From Malurus cyaneus samueli (taxonomy: Eukaryota; Chordata; Aves; Passeriformes; Maluridae), in the NCBI GenBank assembly GCA_009741485.1, contig CM019218.1:46152840-46216839 (forward strand): DNA of 64,000 nt. Direction: 5' to 3'. A model generated the notes under the pieces. The model was given only the letters and a program-made list of their open reading frames with translations, was not told the origin of the DNA and did no database searches. The translations under genes and the position numbers were made by a program. Each line of letters opens with the position of its first letter. Within the stretch, counting starts at the first letter, position 1. This document shows, piece by piece, positions 46,331-59,611 of the stretch.

Positions 46331-49300
46331 ATTAATACAGTAGGCTGGATTTTAATGATAACAAAGGGGTCAGGCAATGACACAAGACCAGATTTGGAAG
46401 TGTCTATATATTATACCGTATGTCTCAAAGAAATTAACTGCTGGATTTGCATCATCCATATTTTGTTGTATGGAGCCTCTCCTACCACATGCAATATGAA
46501 ATGTATTTGAATATTTACTTTTGTTTATTTTAAAAACCTTTCCACTTCCAAAATAAAACATCCAGGAGTACCTTTTTGGATTGTACATTTCTGAGAGTAA
46601 GTAATGCTTTGCCTTTAAAAGGAGTAGCAGATAATATGCAGTTGAAATTAATTATAAAGAGGAAAAAATCTGCATTTTAATTTGTAAATGAAGGGAAGCG
46701 ATGTTCCCCCTCCCTGAGCCACATGGCAATAGGATACTCAGTACAAAAATTAACCTCTCCCTTGGGTCACGGTGAATTCTGCCAGATAATCAGGGAATAA
46801 AAATAGAATTACATGTTTTGAATGAAAGGACAGTGCTGAATGCTGAAATTATATCTGCATGCAGTAGGGAAAGCCTTTTACTCCTTTCCCTTTTGTAAAA
46901 GAAGCCGAGGTTTTTGTGTTTAGGGGAAGGAGGGGTGTGTAAGACAGCACGGTCACTTCTGGGATGCTGTGTCACAAAACGCTGAGGGAACGATTCCCTT
47001 TCCAGTTTCATCCTGCCCACCCTTTGCTGCCTCGGTTTTCAGCTGAATCCGAGATGTGTCATTCACCAGCAGACACGAAGGAGCCATGTTCACTCTCTGA
47101 GTCCCACAGTGACAACAGGAGCAGTTCCCCTTCGCCCACTCCTGCAGATCCCCTCTCTGGAGGTGCTGCTAACAGCAGCGAGTTTATTTCTACACAGCGT
47201 TATCAGGGGATAGCACAGTGTTTGCTTCATGGCAAACTGCCCCCCAGGTAAAAAAGAACATCATCCAAATAAAATATAAATAAGCATCACAAAACTGATC
47301 CAGCACCTGGTTACCCAGGCTGTGCAGAGAGGCACCGAGTTACTTTAAACAGAATTATTCAAGGAGGATCTAGTATCGACCTTGTGTGTTCTGTAGTTCT
47401 CAACAGACACCTAAAATGGTTTGTATTGCAAATAATATGGCAAATTTCTGATGCCTTGTCAGTGTAACTATTTGACAAACTCATCCAAAACAGTAAGAAA
47501 ACTTCCCTAGGGACTACAGAATATTTTCAGGCATTTATTATTAATGTTAGGGTGAAATCAAACATTGGATTAAAATACAAAACTATTTGTTGTATCTTTG
47601 CTGTTTATGTATTTCAGTTTTATGAAGCATTGTCAGACTGTCAGTTCTAGGAGTAAATGCCTGCTCGGTTTCCAAATCCCCAACACACCAATATTATTCT
47701 GTGAACAGCTCTGATAATGTGATATGGGTTTCACAACAAGAAGACAGTAAAACCAGCATTAGCAAGTAGTCAGCAAAGAAAATTTGGAAAGGCACATTGT
47801 ATATTTGTAATCCTAACCCCCCTACTTTTTGACACAGGGCATTATTAAATGCCTTAGATGATTAAATTTCTTCTGTAAGACTGTGTTTATTTGTCTTTTT
47901 ATTTTCTGTCTTTCCCATTTACTGCCCCTTTCCATCTCTCATTGTCTGTCAGAGGACACAGCAGAGCTCCTGCATTTCCTGGGTGGGAAACCTTTGTTCC
48001 TTTGAAAGTTCATTGTTCTTTATCTCTTGTCACAAAATCACTGCTCTGTTCTGGCAAGTCACACACTAAATATTGGTTGTCTTCCCAGTGACCTGAAATC
48101 TTTGGCCTCTCCACAGTCCCCTTAGTGCCTTATTTAAATTTCAGATACACTTAGGGTTCTCTCATAAAATCTCAACCAGCTCTGGTTGCATTTTAAAGCT
48201 CTTTTCAAGATTTGACCTAAATGTGAAGCAGTTGCAGTGGTAATACCATGCAACTATTTTCAGGAGCTGATGCAAGCTTCTTTTTGCCTTGGGGGAATCT
48301 GTGGAGCTGAGAGATGGAAAATTCTCTTTGTTCCCTGTGAGATGGGAGGGGAAAGATGGGAAGAAACAGCTTCTGTTCACTGGGATGCTGTCAAGAGCAG
48401 AGATTCTTTTTCCAAGAATCTGCCTAATTTTCCTGAAGTCCTGCAAAAAAGGGGCATCATAATATTATGAGGAAGGCAGGATTTGTGCTGTTAAAATCAC
48501 CACAGTGAATTATTTGAGTCAAAGTGCTGGTGATTTTCAATCTGGGGATTGTTGTGATTTAAAATCCTTCTATTTTCCACCACTCAAAATACTCAGAGGC
48601 ATTTTGAGGGCAGAGCAAGGAGGGATGAGTGTATTTTGCACTAAGGATATTACCTTTTTTTGGAGTTCCTGTTGTCATTTATGAAGTATTTGGAAATACA
48701 GGGGTCTGCAATTGTCCCTAAAGTGTCCTTCAGCTGACAGCCCCCATTCTCCGTAGGAATTCTCTGAAGAAGGTGTCGGTGTCATCATTTGACACAGAAA
48801 AGTCCTCGTTCTCAGCAGTGAGCAAACGCTGTGTTTTCCACAGTTGAACTCCAAAGTGAGTGGGCTTCTGAACTTTCTTCCTCAGCCCACGGCTCCTTTT
48901 TGGTAGGAGGTATCACAGTTTGGAGCAGCCGGGAGAGCTGCGGCTCCCACGTGTCCTCGGCACAGAGCAGAGTGAGGAGGCTGCAGCACGTGCTTGCCCT
49001 GGCTCAGGCACGGACAGGGACACCAAAAATAGGAATTGTGGGTTTTGTGATGCGGCCCAGATGAGTTTTGGGTGTGGCAGAACCATCTGAGCCCATGGAA
49101 TTGCCTTTTATGTGCTCTGAGAGACCCTTTCCAGTTTGTACTCTCACGTTCACACAATTTGGTGTTTTCAGATTGGAGTTCGTGGGGCTGCTGGCATGAG
49201 GAGAAGGATCACAGAGCTGGTTAATCAGAAAGGGACACTTGCCGTGGTTCTAAAATACCTGCAGTGACTGCTGGCGAGCCACTGGGCACATCAGTTGCAT

Positions 49301-51640
49301 TTCCCAGTGAAATCAAGGGACATATGTGTACAAAATTAGATTATAACAACTTTGCCTCTTTACCCCTCCAGGCACACAATAAATACAGTGTTACAGTGTA
49401 TTATACAATGTGTTTCAGTAGGACATGTCTCTGTGTAATAACCACAAACCAGAAATAAACTAAATAGGCGACATTATAGAAGAGAGTTGGAGATACAAAA
49501 TAAAGACATTTAAAATCCAGACAATGTGAAGACAATGTCAAGAAGTAATAAACTATTTTATTTTGAAGCACCAGCAGAGGTGTGATGATGGTGAGACTGA
49601 AAAAGCAGATATGAGAGGCTGGGATGAGAGTGTTTAACAAGGCCAAGGTCTACATGCAGGCACAGATTAGCAATGGGGTCAATGTCAAAGTTGAGGCTGC
49701 CCTGTAAAGCCAGACTGCGAGCTGGTCATGGTCAGCATTGCTCAGTCCATGGGTAAATATTGCTGAGTGAGGCACGAGTCACAGCAGTGCCACAGGGGTC
49801 TGACCCTTGTGGTTGGTTATGGATTAATAGCTAATGATGTTAAAATAACAAGTGATTAACAGTTCTTTGAAAACTGAATTTGTTTCTTCGTGTTTTCCAT
49901 CCTTTTCCTCTCTTTGTACCTCAGTCACCCCTGGAAGTGATGATCGTAGGTGTGTTAACACAGAGTGTTTTGATTGGAGACAAAGCACAAAGAGTGTTTT
50001 AGGGAGTAAAATACAAAATAAAAAGAGATACTAGAAACCCAAAAACCTCTGTGAAATTGCCAAACTTGCAGCTTTCACAGTGATTGCTTTTCCAAAGTAT
50101 GGAAATGTCTATGTCTAGGAAGTGGACATTGATAAACCATCACAGATTATTATATTTTGCAGATCTGTGTGGAAGGGAAAATGTTTTATCTCTTCAGATT
50201 AAGCTTAAGGAGGAAGGTTCAAAATCATTGCATTTTAGACTCCCTGGTTGCACCTTTCCCCGTGCTCCCTGTCACTCTGGGGTTTTCACTAGAAATGGGT
50301 AGGATAAGTGCTGTTCCAGAGCATTTCCAGGGCACTCCATCAATGCAGGGCCATCCCGTTCCAAGGTGGAGCTCTGCAGCCCAACAGCCCCGCTCTGAGC
50401 ATCCTGCAAAGGAAAATTCAGTGTATTTTTGGATCAAACACGCCGTGTACCAGCAGCAGGAGCTGCAGCAGGGAGAGAGAGGGATTTCCTCCCCCTGCAG
50501 CCCTTCCTGGGGCAGGGGGGCAGCTGGAGGTGGGGAGGGGGTTGTGGGGCTGGGGACTGTCACTGCTGTCACCACTGAGTCACTGCACTATTTCTGAGCC
50601 AGCAACGGCACAAAGATACGTGATACAAACCTCCACACCCCACCAAGGAGAACTATTAAAAGAGCAGAAGACATTCTTGAGAGGCTGCAGATGCTGCTCT
50701 GAGCGCTGCTGGGTGCCTGCAGAATGTGCTGCATGTTTTTCTGCCTGACGCTCCTGTTTTAATTTATAGCGTGACTTTAATGAGTTATCACAGGGCAATG
50801 ACTCAGTTTAAACTGAATTTTTCAAAAATCCAAACCTGCAGCCCTTCTTTGCCACTCGCCTCTGCCAGCCTTTGTGCCTGACTCGTTTCCATGCAGATGT
50901 CACCACCCTGTGAGGTTTCCCAGCCAGCCTGCTCAGTGCAGAGCTGAGCAGCATTAAATGGCAATCCCAGCTGGACTGGACAGGGCTGGAGGCCTCATGG
51001 CAGTGGCTCTGCAGAGAAACTTGTCCCCTCTTCCCCTCCCTGGCAGGAGCTGAGGTGCTGGGAGCAGGGCTGCCACCCTTCTCCTCCTCCAGCTGTTCCT
51101 TGCTTGTTCACTGTTTAAATTCTTGCTTGGAAGTTTTGCCCGTGCTCTTTGTCCAAGAGAGGAGAGGCACGGGGTATAAATCCCATTATTGTTGTTAGAT
51201 TCACTATAATGTTATTCCTGAGTGGAGTTGGAGCACAGAAACTGAGAGTGAGCATCCGGAACCTTGGGCATCAATGAACTCCATCTCCCATTTAAAATCC
51301 TGGGCCTAAATCAAAGGAAGCTTGTCAGGGAGCTCATTAGCAGCAGGATTTCCCTCTTAGGGCTGGCCACTATTAGGTTAATGGGGTGGGCAGCTGACTC
51401 AAGTGGTCTCTGTTGGAGCCTTTGCTGCAATAGTGATGCTGTTTCTCTGCTTCAGCATCTCCTGGCAGCTTCTTTCTCTGCTTTGTGAGTAAAAATCTTG
51501 TTTTACTTCCTTTTCTCAAGCTCAAGACAATGTGACCCTCGTTCATATTGTCTGCTAAGGAATTTGAATTTCTTGAATGTTTGTGTCATGGTCTTGCCAC
51601 GTGTCTGAAAGGAGGTTGTAGTGAGGTGTCTAAAGATCTT
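46331..51640. other. Intergenic region downstream of KCNJ11, part 1
   Basis: No gene supported. A 95-codon frame at 46964-47251 and frames around 50157-50748 lack recognisable domains or gene context. The 48.9-49.1 and 50.2-51.1 kb stretches are GC-richer. Two CACGTG E-boxes lie 39 bases apart at 48948-48953 and 48987-48992. A G-quadruplex motif lies at 50532-50555. Confidence 0.7.
50532..50555 (+). other. G-quadruplex motif
   Basis: Four G runs of 4, 5, 4 and 4 bases with loops of 1, 4 and 2 bases (GGGG A GGGGG TTGT GGGG CT GGGG). Two more G runs lie just upstream (50509-50520). No promoter or gene is recognised beside it. Confidence 0.85.
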
Positions 51641-51649
51641 TTTTCCTGG

Positions 51650-51840
51650 TAGCAAGGGACAGGACAAGAGCAAATGGCCACAAGTTGTGCCAGGGGAGGT
51701 TTAGATTGGATATTTGGAAAAATTTCTTTACTGAAAGGATGCTCAGGCATTGGAATAGGCTGCCCAGGCAGGTATTTAAAAGCTTTAAAACTTGAGGAAG
51801 AAACACTTGCAAGGTGATGCACATTTCATGGGACAGCTGG
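51650..51840 (+). mobile_element. CR1 LINE fragment, sense
   Basis: Landmarks: GGGACAGGACAAGAGCAAAT, GGCCACAAGTTGTGCCAGGG, GAGGTTTAGATTGGATATTT, TTTCTTTACTGAAAGGATG and CATTGGAATAGGCTGCCCAG. It resembles the CR1 subfamilies with the dog-leg CAAGTTGCACCAGGGGAGG segment. Both ends are degraded. Confidence 0.82.
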
Positions 51841-54800
51841 AGAAAAGAACAGTCAGAGGAGCAAGAAGATCAGAGTTCTTGTTTGATGTTTGAGTTTGAT
51901 GTTTTTGCACAGATACATGATCCTGGTGGAGCTGAGTGCCTGGGAGCAGCTCCTTGTGCGAGGTGATGGCAATTTTGGAGCCCGAGGGTGCAGCAGTGCC
52001 CTGTGCAGCCGTGCCCAGCGCTGTTCCAGAGGGTGAAGGGCGCTCTGGGTGTGCTCCTCACTCACTCCACGGTGGCTCCCTTTGCAAGAGCCAATGTCTG
52101 ACTGCACCCACCACAGAGAGAGCTCATGCTTGGTGGGAGTTTATCTAAATTACAGGCAGTCAACAAATAATTTTGCAAAATCATTATCTGTCTTTAGAAA
52201 TGACTTTGTAGGAAATAGCTGCTGTTTTCTCAGATTTTCTTCTCTCAAATGTTGCCTGGATATTCATAACTGTAGTCTCTACACTTAGAAGCCACCTGCT
52301 TTAATTACTCGGTGCTTTGGATAGTGATATTTGATTATTGGCTTTGAAAGGTTGTTCTTTCATGTTTCCTTTTTTTAATTATATGAAGATTGTTATTAAT
52401 TCAGTTGAATATTTTTCCTGCTTACTTTGCTCAAAAGGTTTCAGTAGAAACCTCACATCTGAACCTCCATTCTTCACTCTATTGTCTTTTTTCAAGTTAT
52501 ATAGGAGATTAAATCAGATCTATCCTCATCCAATCCTTGTTTTCTACTTCTTTCTCAATTGAGAACAGTCCCTTAAACCAGGTAACTAAACTCACCCAGT
52601 TTTAGTTTCTTTTCCTTACACATACCCAGCACTGAAATATCACACCACAGTAGCCTTTGGATGTGCAGTAATGCACATTTTTCTTCAAAGTGGCAGCTGC
52701 TTCTTGGCTAGGTGGACCAGAACTGTTTATTTTATTTTTTCAGAGATGAGAGAATAAACATTTTGGCAGCAAAGCCACTCCATAAAGATGTCTCATTGGC
52801 TGAGTCCTTTGTGTTTTACTATTAAAACTGTAATTTCCCCATTTCACTGTTGTCCTGTACCATTAAATAACTACCTGAGGAGACAGCTATAAATATCAGA
52901 CTCCCTGCTGTTTGTTCCCATTGTTTGGACCTGGCCTTGTGCAGGCCCAATGGGGAACTTGTGTTCAAAACCCTTCTTTATCTCTGAATCTCTCTGGACT
53001 GCCAGTGATCCTTCAGCGACTTTCGTATTAAAAACAGCTTTATATAGAAACTGTTAACCTGGAGACAGCTTCTTTGGTGGTGATGGGTAATGCAGATTCT
53101 GTCTCTTCCTTCCCATTCTTCATGCTGATCCCAAACCTGGAGTTGTGTAGGCAATATAGGGCCAAGCAGCTGCTGAATTGTCTCCCTTCTCATCTGTTTC
53201 AGGGATGTTTGCCTGCTGAGGTGAGGATCATACTCAGGAGTGATATTATCAGTATTTTCGGAGTGGCCCTTATGGTTTTCTTCTGTTCTAAAACTATAAA
53301 GATTTTTTTTTGTGCCTTTGATTTGCTGTTTAGTAGGCACAGTGTATTTGCAGCCCTGTCAGCTTCTTAATCCCATACTGACCTATCATCAAGGGAATTA
53401 GTGTATCCATAGAAAAACCCACAATTTTGCATTAAAAACTGTTTCCCAATTTACACCAGTCCACCAAATATTTTAGTAGTATGTTTTCATTACTCAGCAT
53501 CCAGTCACCACTGCTTTTTACATTGACTCTCAGGGGAACTTCTCCAAAGTGTGCTCAATTCAACAGATATTGTCTGACTGACATAGGAAAGTCTGGATGT
53601 GGTTCAGAGAATGCCTGGCTAAAATGGTGTGCTGGCACTCCCATTTCATTCATTTTTCTCAGAGAGTTTTTTAAAATGAAAGAAGGACTGGTCAGCAGTT
53701 GTTGAGACTTAGCCCTTATTGATTTAGAGGTGGAAAGTTTTGTTAGCTTGTTTTTAAAGTTTCCTTTGTGGCTATACTCATTCATTGCAAAAGTGGGGTG
53801 GAAAATTGAACATTTCCACATTATTCTGACATACAGAAATACTTCCTTAAAGATATAATCTCCTTTAGGCAAGACTCCAGTGCTCCCAATAATTTTTTCT
53901 TTATCCAGCCACACTAAAAGAAGCTTGAGTATTTGCAAAGTAGTACCCAAATGTAAAGCAGCTTCTAAGAGGTTACAAGCAACTATAAAATAATAGTTTG
54001 CCTGCAAGCTTGAGTTGAAAGGCTTGTTCTAAACATACGTTTGGTGTTGTGAGGTACAAAATTTGATTTTGGAAAGTCCAAGACACACAGTCCTGTTGGG
54101 GTTTGTGTAGAAATTCATCATCTCATGGAGACATGCTATCAGCGTGACAGAAATTAAGCACTTGACTTGAGCAGGCTGTTTTCATCCCAGTCACCATGAT
54201 CCACCAGCTGAAACATTTTGTGACTTTGCTACAGAAAAAGGAGAAGATTTATAGTTTGAGGACAGCTGAGTTTAAAAGTTACCCCAGGCAAAGGTTTGAT
54301 GCTAACACTCCTCAAGTATGAAATGTAAAATCTATACTGTTTGCTAGCCTCTGGGATTTTACAGCAGGGCAAATATGAAATTACATCTTGTGGCTGAGAG
54401 GGGAGAGGGAAAGAGAAATTGCTCCTGTCAGATGTGATCTTATGGAAAGCAAATTGGTGGTGGAATGGCTGGATCAGAGATAATAGAACCTCAGTTTGTG
54501 GCTTTTATTTTTTTCCCCGACCACTTTAATTTCAGCATTTCATAGTGGGGAATATAACATTCTTCACTCATTTGAAATAAAACAATTCAAGCCAAGCAAA
54601 AAACCCAATAAAGTAAAATTCAGCCTTTGTTTATACCAGTTTGTTGGAGCTTTTGTAGAGAATCTCAACAGCAAAAATAACATGCCAAGTGAATCCATCT
54701 TGTGCAGCACTGCATGGATTAATTTGATGGAAAGTCACAGCCAGGGTCTCCTGGGCTGAACTGTGCTTGCAGTGACTCATGAGTTTCACCTTCCTGGCCC

Positions 54801-57215
54801 AAATGACTCTGTACAACTGAAACTAAATTATTGTCCCCTACAAATTGCATCAAACAGTGCTCTGTACTGCCCTTGCAGTGAGAGAAAACAGAGATGTATT
54901 ACACGTGCCTGAGAACTTGAGAAATGGCCTTTCTTTTTAAAATAGGTTTCTCCAGGCTTTGTACGTTACTTTGAAAACGTAATTTTATTTTATTTTTTTT
55001 ACAAATATGAAAGCTCTAGTGTTGTCTGAAGCACAGGGTATGGGAAGAAGCTGTTGCCTGCATGGCCCAATAGCTCTTTTTTAACATTATCCTTGATTTT
55101 ATCCTCCTCCAATAACCACTGGATTTGAATCTCTTTAGGTCAGAAACTTACTCTCTGCACACAGACACAGGGAGATCTGGAGCATTTCCTACTGCTACAA
55201 TAAGCAGATAAAGATGTAAAAAGCAGGTCAAAAATACTTGATGATTTATCTCTTGGTATTCATATATTTGGTTATGTCTGCAGGAAGCAATAGGAATTCA
55301 ATCTCAGTAAGAAATATGAAAAATAGTGTTCTTTTGACAGCTCAAACACAACCTCTCGTCTTCTGGATATGAAAATGCATTTATTTATATTAATTTAGTA
55401 CTCATCCAACTATAATACTTCTGTAACAAATGTACCATGTAATTATGTATTTTATTTTTCCGGCTTATGAATTTCCCAGCTTCTCCTTGCTAGTCCTTCT
55501 CGTGTCCCTGAAACAGCCACACCAGCAAAATTTAAAAACTTACAAATTACAAAGTACAGGTGGTTTCTCTGCTGCAGGAGGTATAATCTATTTATCTTCT
55601 CTTCACAGGTCACAAAGCTATTAAAATATGCTTCATCAGGAAAGCAAAAACTCCAAGAGCTATTCTTTCCTTTGTTTTTTGGTTTGTTTTTTTTTTAATT
55701 TTCTTGTAAGTATTTCTTAAAACCTTCAAAGATATATAGACTTTTGCTCAGAGGATTGGGCTTTCTGATTTTCAGTAGGATAGACAAGAATACAGATTTA
55801 TTTTTTAAGCTTAATCTAATTCTCAGGTTTGAGTCAGATCTACGTCTACATTTTTCTTTATTTTTTATGCGTTGGTTTGCAAGTTCAGTGCTCTGTAGAT
55901 GTCTCGTAGTGGGACAATCAGATCTGTGTGGGATTCTGTTTGGGTTTTTTCTAAATACTTAAGGTAGTTAGTGACAAATCCTGTGAAATCTTATCAGGAG
56001 CAGTGAAATTTTGTTGCTCCTCAGGCCCAGCCCTCTCAAAACTCTCTATTTCTGGCGTGTCAGTGTCCAAAGCTGGACATCCAGGACACAGCTCCCTCCA
56101 GGACAGACTTGGAGCAAATTTGGCTCGTGGCAGAGCTAACAGGGGTTTAAAGGCAGTTTAAAGGGGGTTTAAACATCCTCAGATGTTTCCAAGTGGCCCA
56201 AAGAGGAAAGCATGGACACACTGCCCAAAGGACACAGGATAAGGGAGTCACCTTGTAAACTGAGAGGATTTGTCTGTGTGCTTGTGAAAATGGAATTTGG
56301 TTTTCTTTGCAGTTCAGTTTTGTCTCCAGCAGCAAGAGAACCTTTGTCTTTAACTTCAGGATCTGAGGAGGATCCTTCAGAGACCTACTCGTTATCTTTT
56401 TGCCCAAAGAGTTGAGTTCCTTCAGGAAGGAATGGGGTCTCGAAGTTGAGGAGCCTTCACAGCAGCTGGAACTGCTGCACTGCATCCAGCACTGGGCTAA
56501 AATAGCAAATCAACGGATTTCTATGCATTTTTATCAAGATAAGAGAGCTCTGCTGATTGAGGGTGTCCCCCTCTCCCAGACACGGAGCACCATGACCCCC
56601 AGAGGAACCCATGCTGGAAGCCCAGAGCACAGGAAAAAAAGAAAAGGGCTGGGAAAGGCTGGGATTCGTGGTTGCACCCTGTGCAGATATTAAATTCCTG
56701 TTAAGGAAGACCCAAGGTATGGGGTTTTTTTCCTAGTTAGGGAGATCCACTGGCTGTGACCAACAGTGCACCAAAGTTCCATTCTCCTCCATGTGTGCCT
56801 GAAACTGGAAAGCTTTCAGGTCCCCAGGTTCTTTAGCAGAATGGCTTTCTCTTCTCCTGCAGCATTGATTTGTGTGTCAGAGGAAAATGTGTGCCTTCCC
56901 CTCTTGTGGATACTTCAGGGTATTGAGGAGCTGTGTGAGAAGTGAGCTGCATTTCCACAGTGCAAGCGGCTGCCTAAAATAACTTGGAGTTAGCTTTCTT
57001 TCTTTCCCCAACTCATAAAAGTGACTGTTCTTCACTTTACAAAGGTTTAGATACTGGACTGTGACAGTGCATTAAAGTATTTTATTGTTTTATTGCCTTT
57101 AAACATGCAATTACATTCTTTTAATCAAAAAGCTGCAATTATTTAAATAGTCTTTAGTCCACCGGTGTTGTTGGGTGTGTGACTGAAAGTCAGCTACAGC
57201 CAGGCAGCCTCCAGA
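51841..57215. other. Intergenic region, part 2
   Basis: Mostly AT-rich unique sequence. The longest frames (53555-54007 on the - strand, 52978-53340 on the - strand) are not recognisable proteins. No RNA gene, exon or further CR1 is supported. Confidence 0.7.
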
Positions 57216-57288
57216 GTTTGTGAAAGGGTTATTGAGATGCACAAGTTTTACATTTGTTTGTGAAAGGGTTATTGAGATGCACAAGTTT
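57216..57288. repeat. Two-copy direct repeat, 33 bases, period 40
   Basis: The 33-base unit starting GTTTGTGAAAGGGTTATTGA occurs identically at 57216-57248 and 57256-57288, separated by 7 bases. Exact identity suggests a recent local duplication. Confidence 0.95.
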
Positions 57289-59099
57289 GCCACAGTTTAA
57301 AAACACCATGTCGTCAAGCAGCTGGGAGTCACCCCTTTGAAGTTCTCATGATGAGACCTGCACATCAGGCATCAGCAGGATGATGTGAATGAGCATTTTT
57401 TGGGTCACGCTGCATCTGTTCAGCCAGTCATTTGTGGCAGGATGTGAATGCACTGCATGTAATCCCAGCACTGTTTTTTCCCTGTTTCATAACTACTGTG
57501 TTGCAATATGTTTTTGAGGGGGTTTTATTTGTTTGGGGGTGGGGAGGGGTGTAATTCTGTTTTGTTTTTAAATTTTAAAAAATGCTCCGTGCACACTCGG
57601 TGCCACCCTAGCTTTGTCCCGAGGAGCCCAAGGGACATCTGAAGCATTTGGGACACGTCTAGACTGAAAGCTGAGCTGTGGTAAAACATGGATCAGCTGG
57701 CAGGGCCCAGGTCTGCAGTGCCACATAGGGCACAGCTGCCTCAGCAATCTCCAGCCCAGCTGCAGCTGCCAGGGAACCCAAGGAAAGCTTTTGCTTTGGA
57801 GCAAGCGGGAGCAGAGGCGTGCGAGTGCTGCTTTTGGGAGTTGGGGTTAAAATCACAGCAATGGTCAGGAGCATTCCAGTGCTGCCTGCACTCAGTTATC
57901 CTTCCCATCACCCTCAGAATAAAATCATCTGCAGGAACAGCTTTCAGTGTAGAAATTCAATCAGAATTTCTTTCAGTGTAATAATGCAATCAGAATTGAA
58001 ATTTAGTGGAAATCACTGATGTGGTTGATAGTGCTTAATGCACAGGAAAGCTCAGCCCAAGAGGAAGACCAACAGTTGATAATCCAAAGACTGAGCCAAC
58101 TAAAGTGCAACTTGGGGACTGTAAACAATTAATAGACAAATTAATAAAGACTATTATGGTGGTGCTGTCATTATCTGTAGATCAAACTAAATCTACTCAT
58201 CAGGATCAATAACTGGCTGGGTTTGTTTTTTTTCTTGTTTGAAAACAAAGCAGAAAGTTAAAATACAGATAATTTCAATGTAGATTGCACAGTCTGACAT
58301 TTTTAGTTCTTTCACATTTTATACTACTCAGTAAATACAAATAATACTTACAGCACTAAATTTACAAATTTTAATAATACTTACAGCACTTCTCCCTCTC
58401 TCTTGCTAAAAATAAAATTTATAGAAAGAAGGTATTTAGGCTAAGAATTATAAAAGTAATGTAGCTGAAATTGAGCTGTGGCTTTGTATGCAGTGAGTAG
58501 CATAACACTGAACACAGACAATTAAATTAGGGATACTGGGAAACTGCTCATTAATTTAAGGTGTGCCTAGATGACAGCTCCTTATTCCTTTATCTGAGTT
58601 CTCATATTTAACAGGAGGATTTTTATGAGATTTCTTGGCTGTTCATTGGTGATCACACTTCCCTGGGAGAGACCAAGTGAAGTAACATCACTCAAATGGC
58701 TTTAATGTATGCAATTTTTACCTTTAGAGCTCCTGAGGGGAAAAAACAAGAACTTGCCTCAAAGAAGCTGTTTCTTGAGTGACCAGGAGCTGGTGCCTGT
58801 TTCCTCCAGAATAGTACAGCTGTTGCCTTTTTTGTTTTGCTAACACATAGGCTCCTGCTCTAGGACTATGGTTTCATGCTAGAAATGTAAGCTGTAGCTT
58901 TTCACGGTCAGTATCTCGGGGTTTTAAATCCCAGCTGATCCTCGTGCTGTTATCCAGTTGTGGTGTCATGCACTCAGAGATGAAGCCTGGTACAGAGGTG
59001 TCTGCTCAGGAAGAACTTAGGGCTCATTTGCACTTTCAGGGTCTCTTTCAAAAGGAAGTAGCATAATGAAAGAAATGCATTTTGTAGAAGAAAAAAAAA
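57289..59099. other. Intergenic region, part 3
   Basis: No gene. A short direct repeat AATAATACTTACAGCACT occurs at about 58340 and 58373. An imperfect duplication around TTTCAGTGTA...AATCAGAATT lies at 57940-57998. Confidence 0.7.
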
Positions 59100-59480
59100 A
59101 AAGAAAGCCCTTTTGAACCGCGGCAGCTGCTGTTTGGCCTTTGAGGGATCACTCAGTTTTCAACATCCTATTCTATTATGCCGCCACTCTGCTGCTTATT
59201 TATCTCCGGGGTGGGCTCAGCAATCCTTGTCTCGACACTCCCTCTAGCGAGGAAATGGTGCGCAACTGTGCCCGCTCGGTGCGTGACAAATCCTCGTGTG
59301 CTGCAGCAGATGCTCCATCACTTCAGAACCTTCTCCGTGGTTCTGAAAGCGCTGCCAAGGTCAGCACAGAGCCCGTGGCACTGGGTGGGCTCAGGAACTC
59401 CGCTCACGGCTGCTGGAGCGGGCAGTGCCTTGCTGGACGAATAGATGCAGCGTTCGACTGGAGACTGTGCTCCATGGCTG
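59100..59480. other. CpG-rich unique module
   Basis: A locally CpG-rich, repeat-free stretch in AT-rich surroundings, with CCGCGGCAGCTGCTG, GCCGCCACTCTGC, GTGCGCAACTG and CGCTCGGTGCGTGAC. It overlaps a 169-codon frame (59141-59650) that I do not recognise as a protein. A regulatory element or non-coding promoter is possible; function is unknown. Confidence 0.5.
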
Positions 59481-59488
59481 AGCAGCCT

Positions 59489-59611
59489 CTCCCTGTCCCT
59501 TCTCCCTGTCCCTTCTTCTCTCCCTCTCCCACCTTCTTCTCTTCTCTTCTCCCTCTCCCTCCCCTCCTTCTTCTCCCTCTCCCTCTCCTCTCTCCCCTCT
59601 CCCTCTCCTCT
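59489..59611. repeat. Long pyrimidine (CT-rich) tract
   Basis: About 120 bases of almost pure C and T on the + strand, made of CTCCCT, CTTCTC and CTTCTTCT units, and purine-rich on the other strand. It accounts for the repetitive Pro/Ser/Leu frames on + and Glu/Arg frames on -. Confidence 0.93.
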
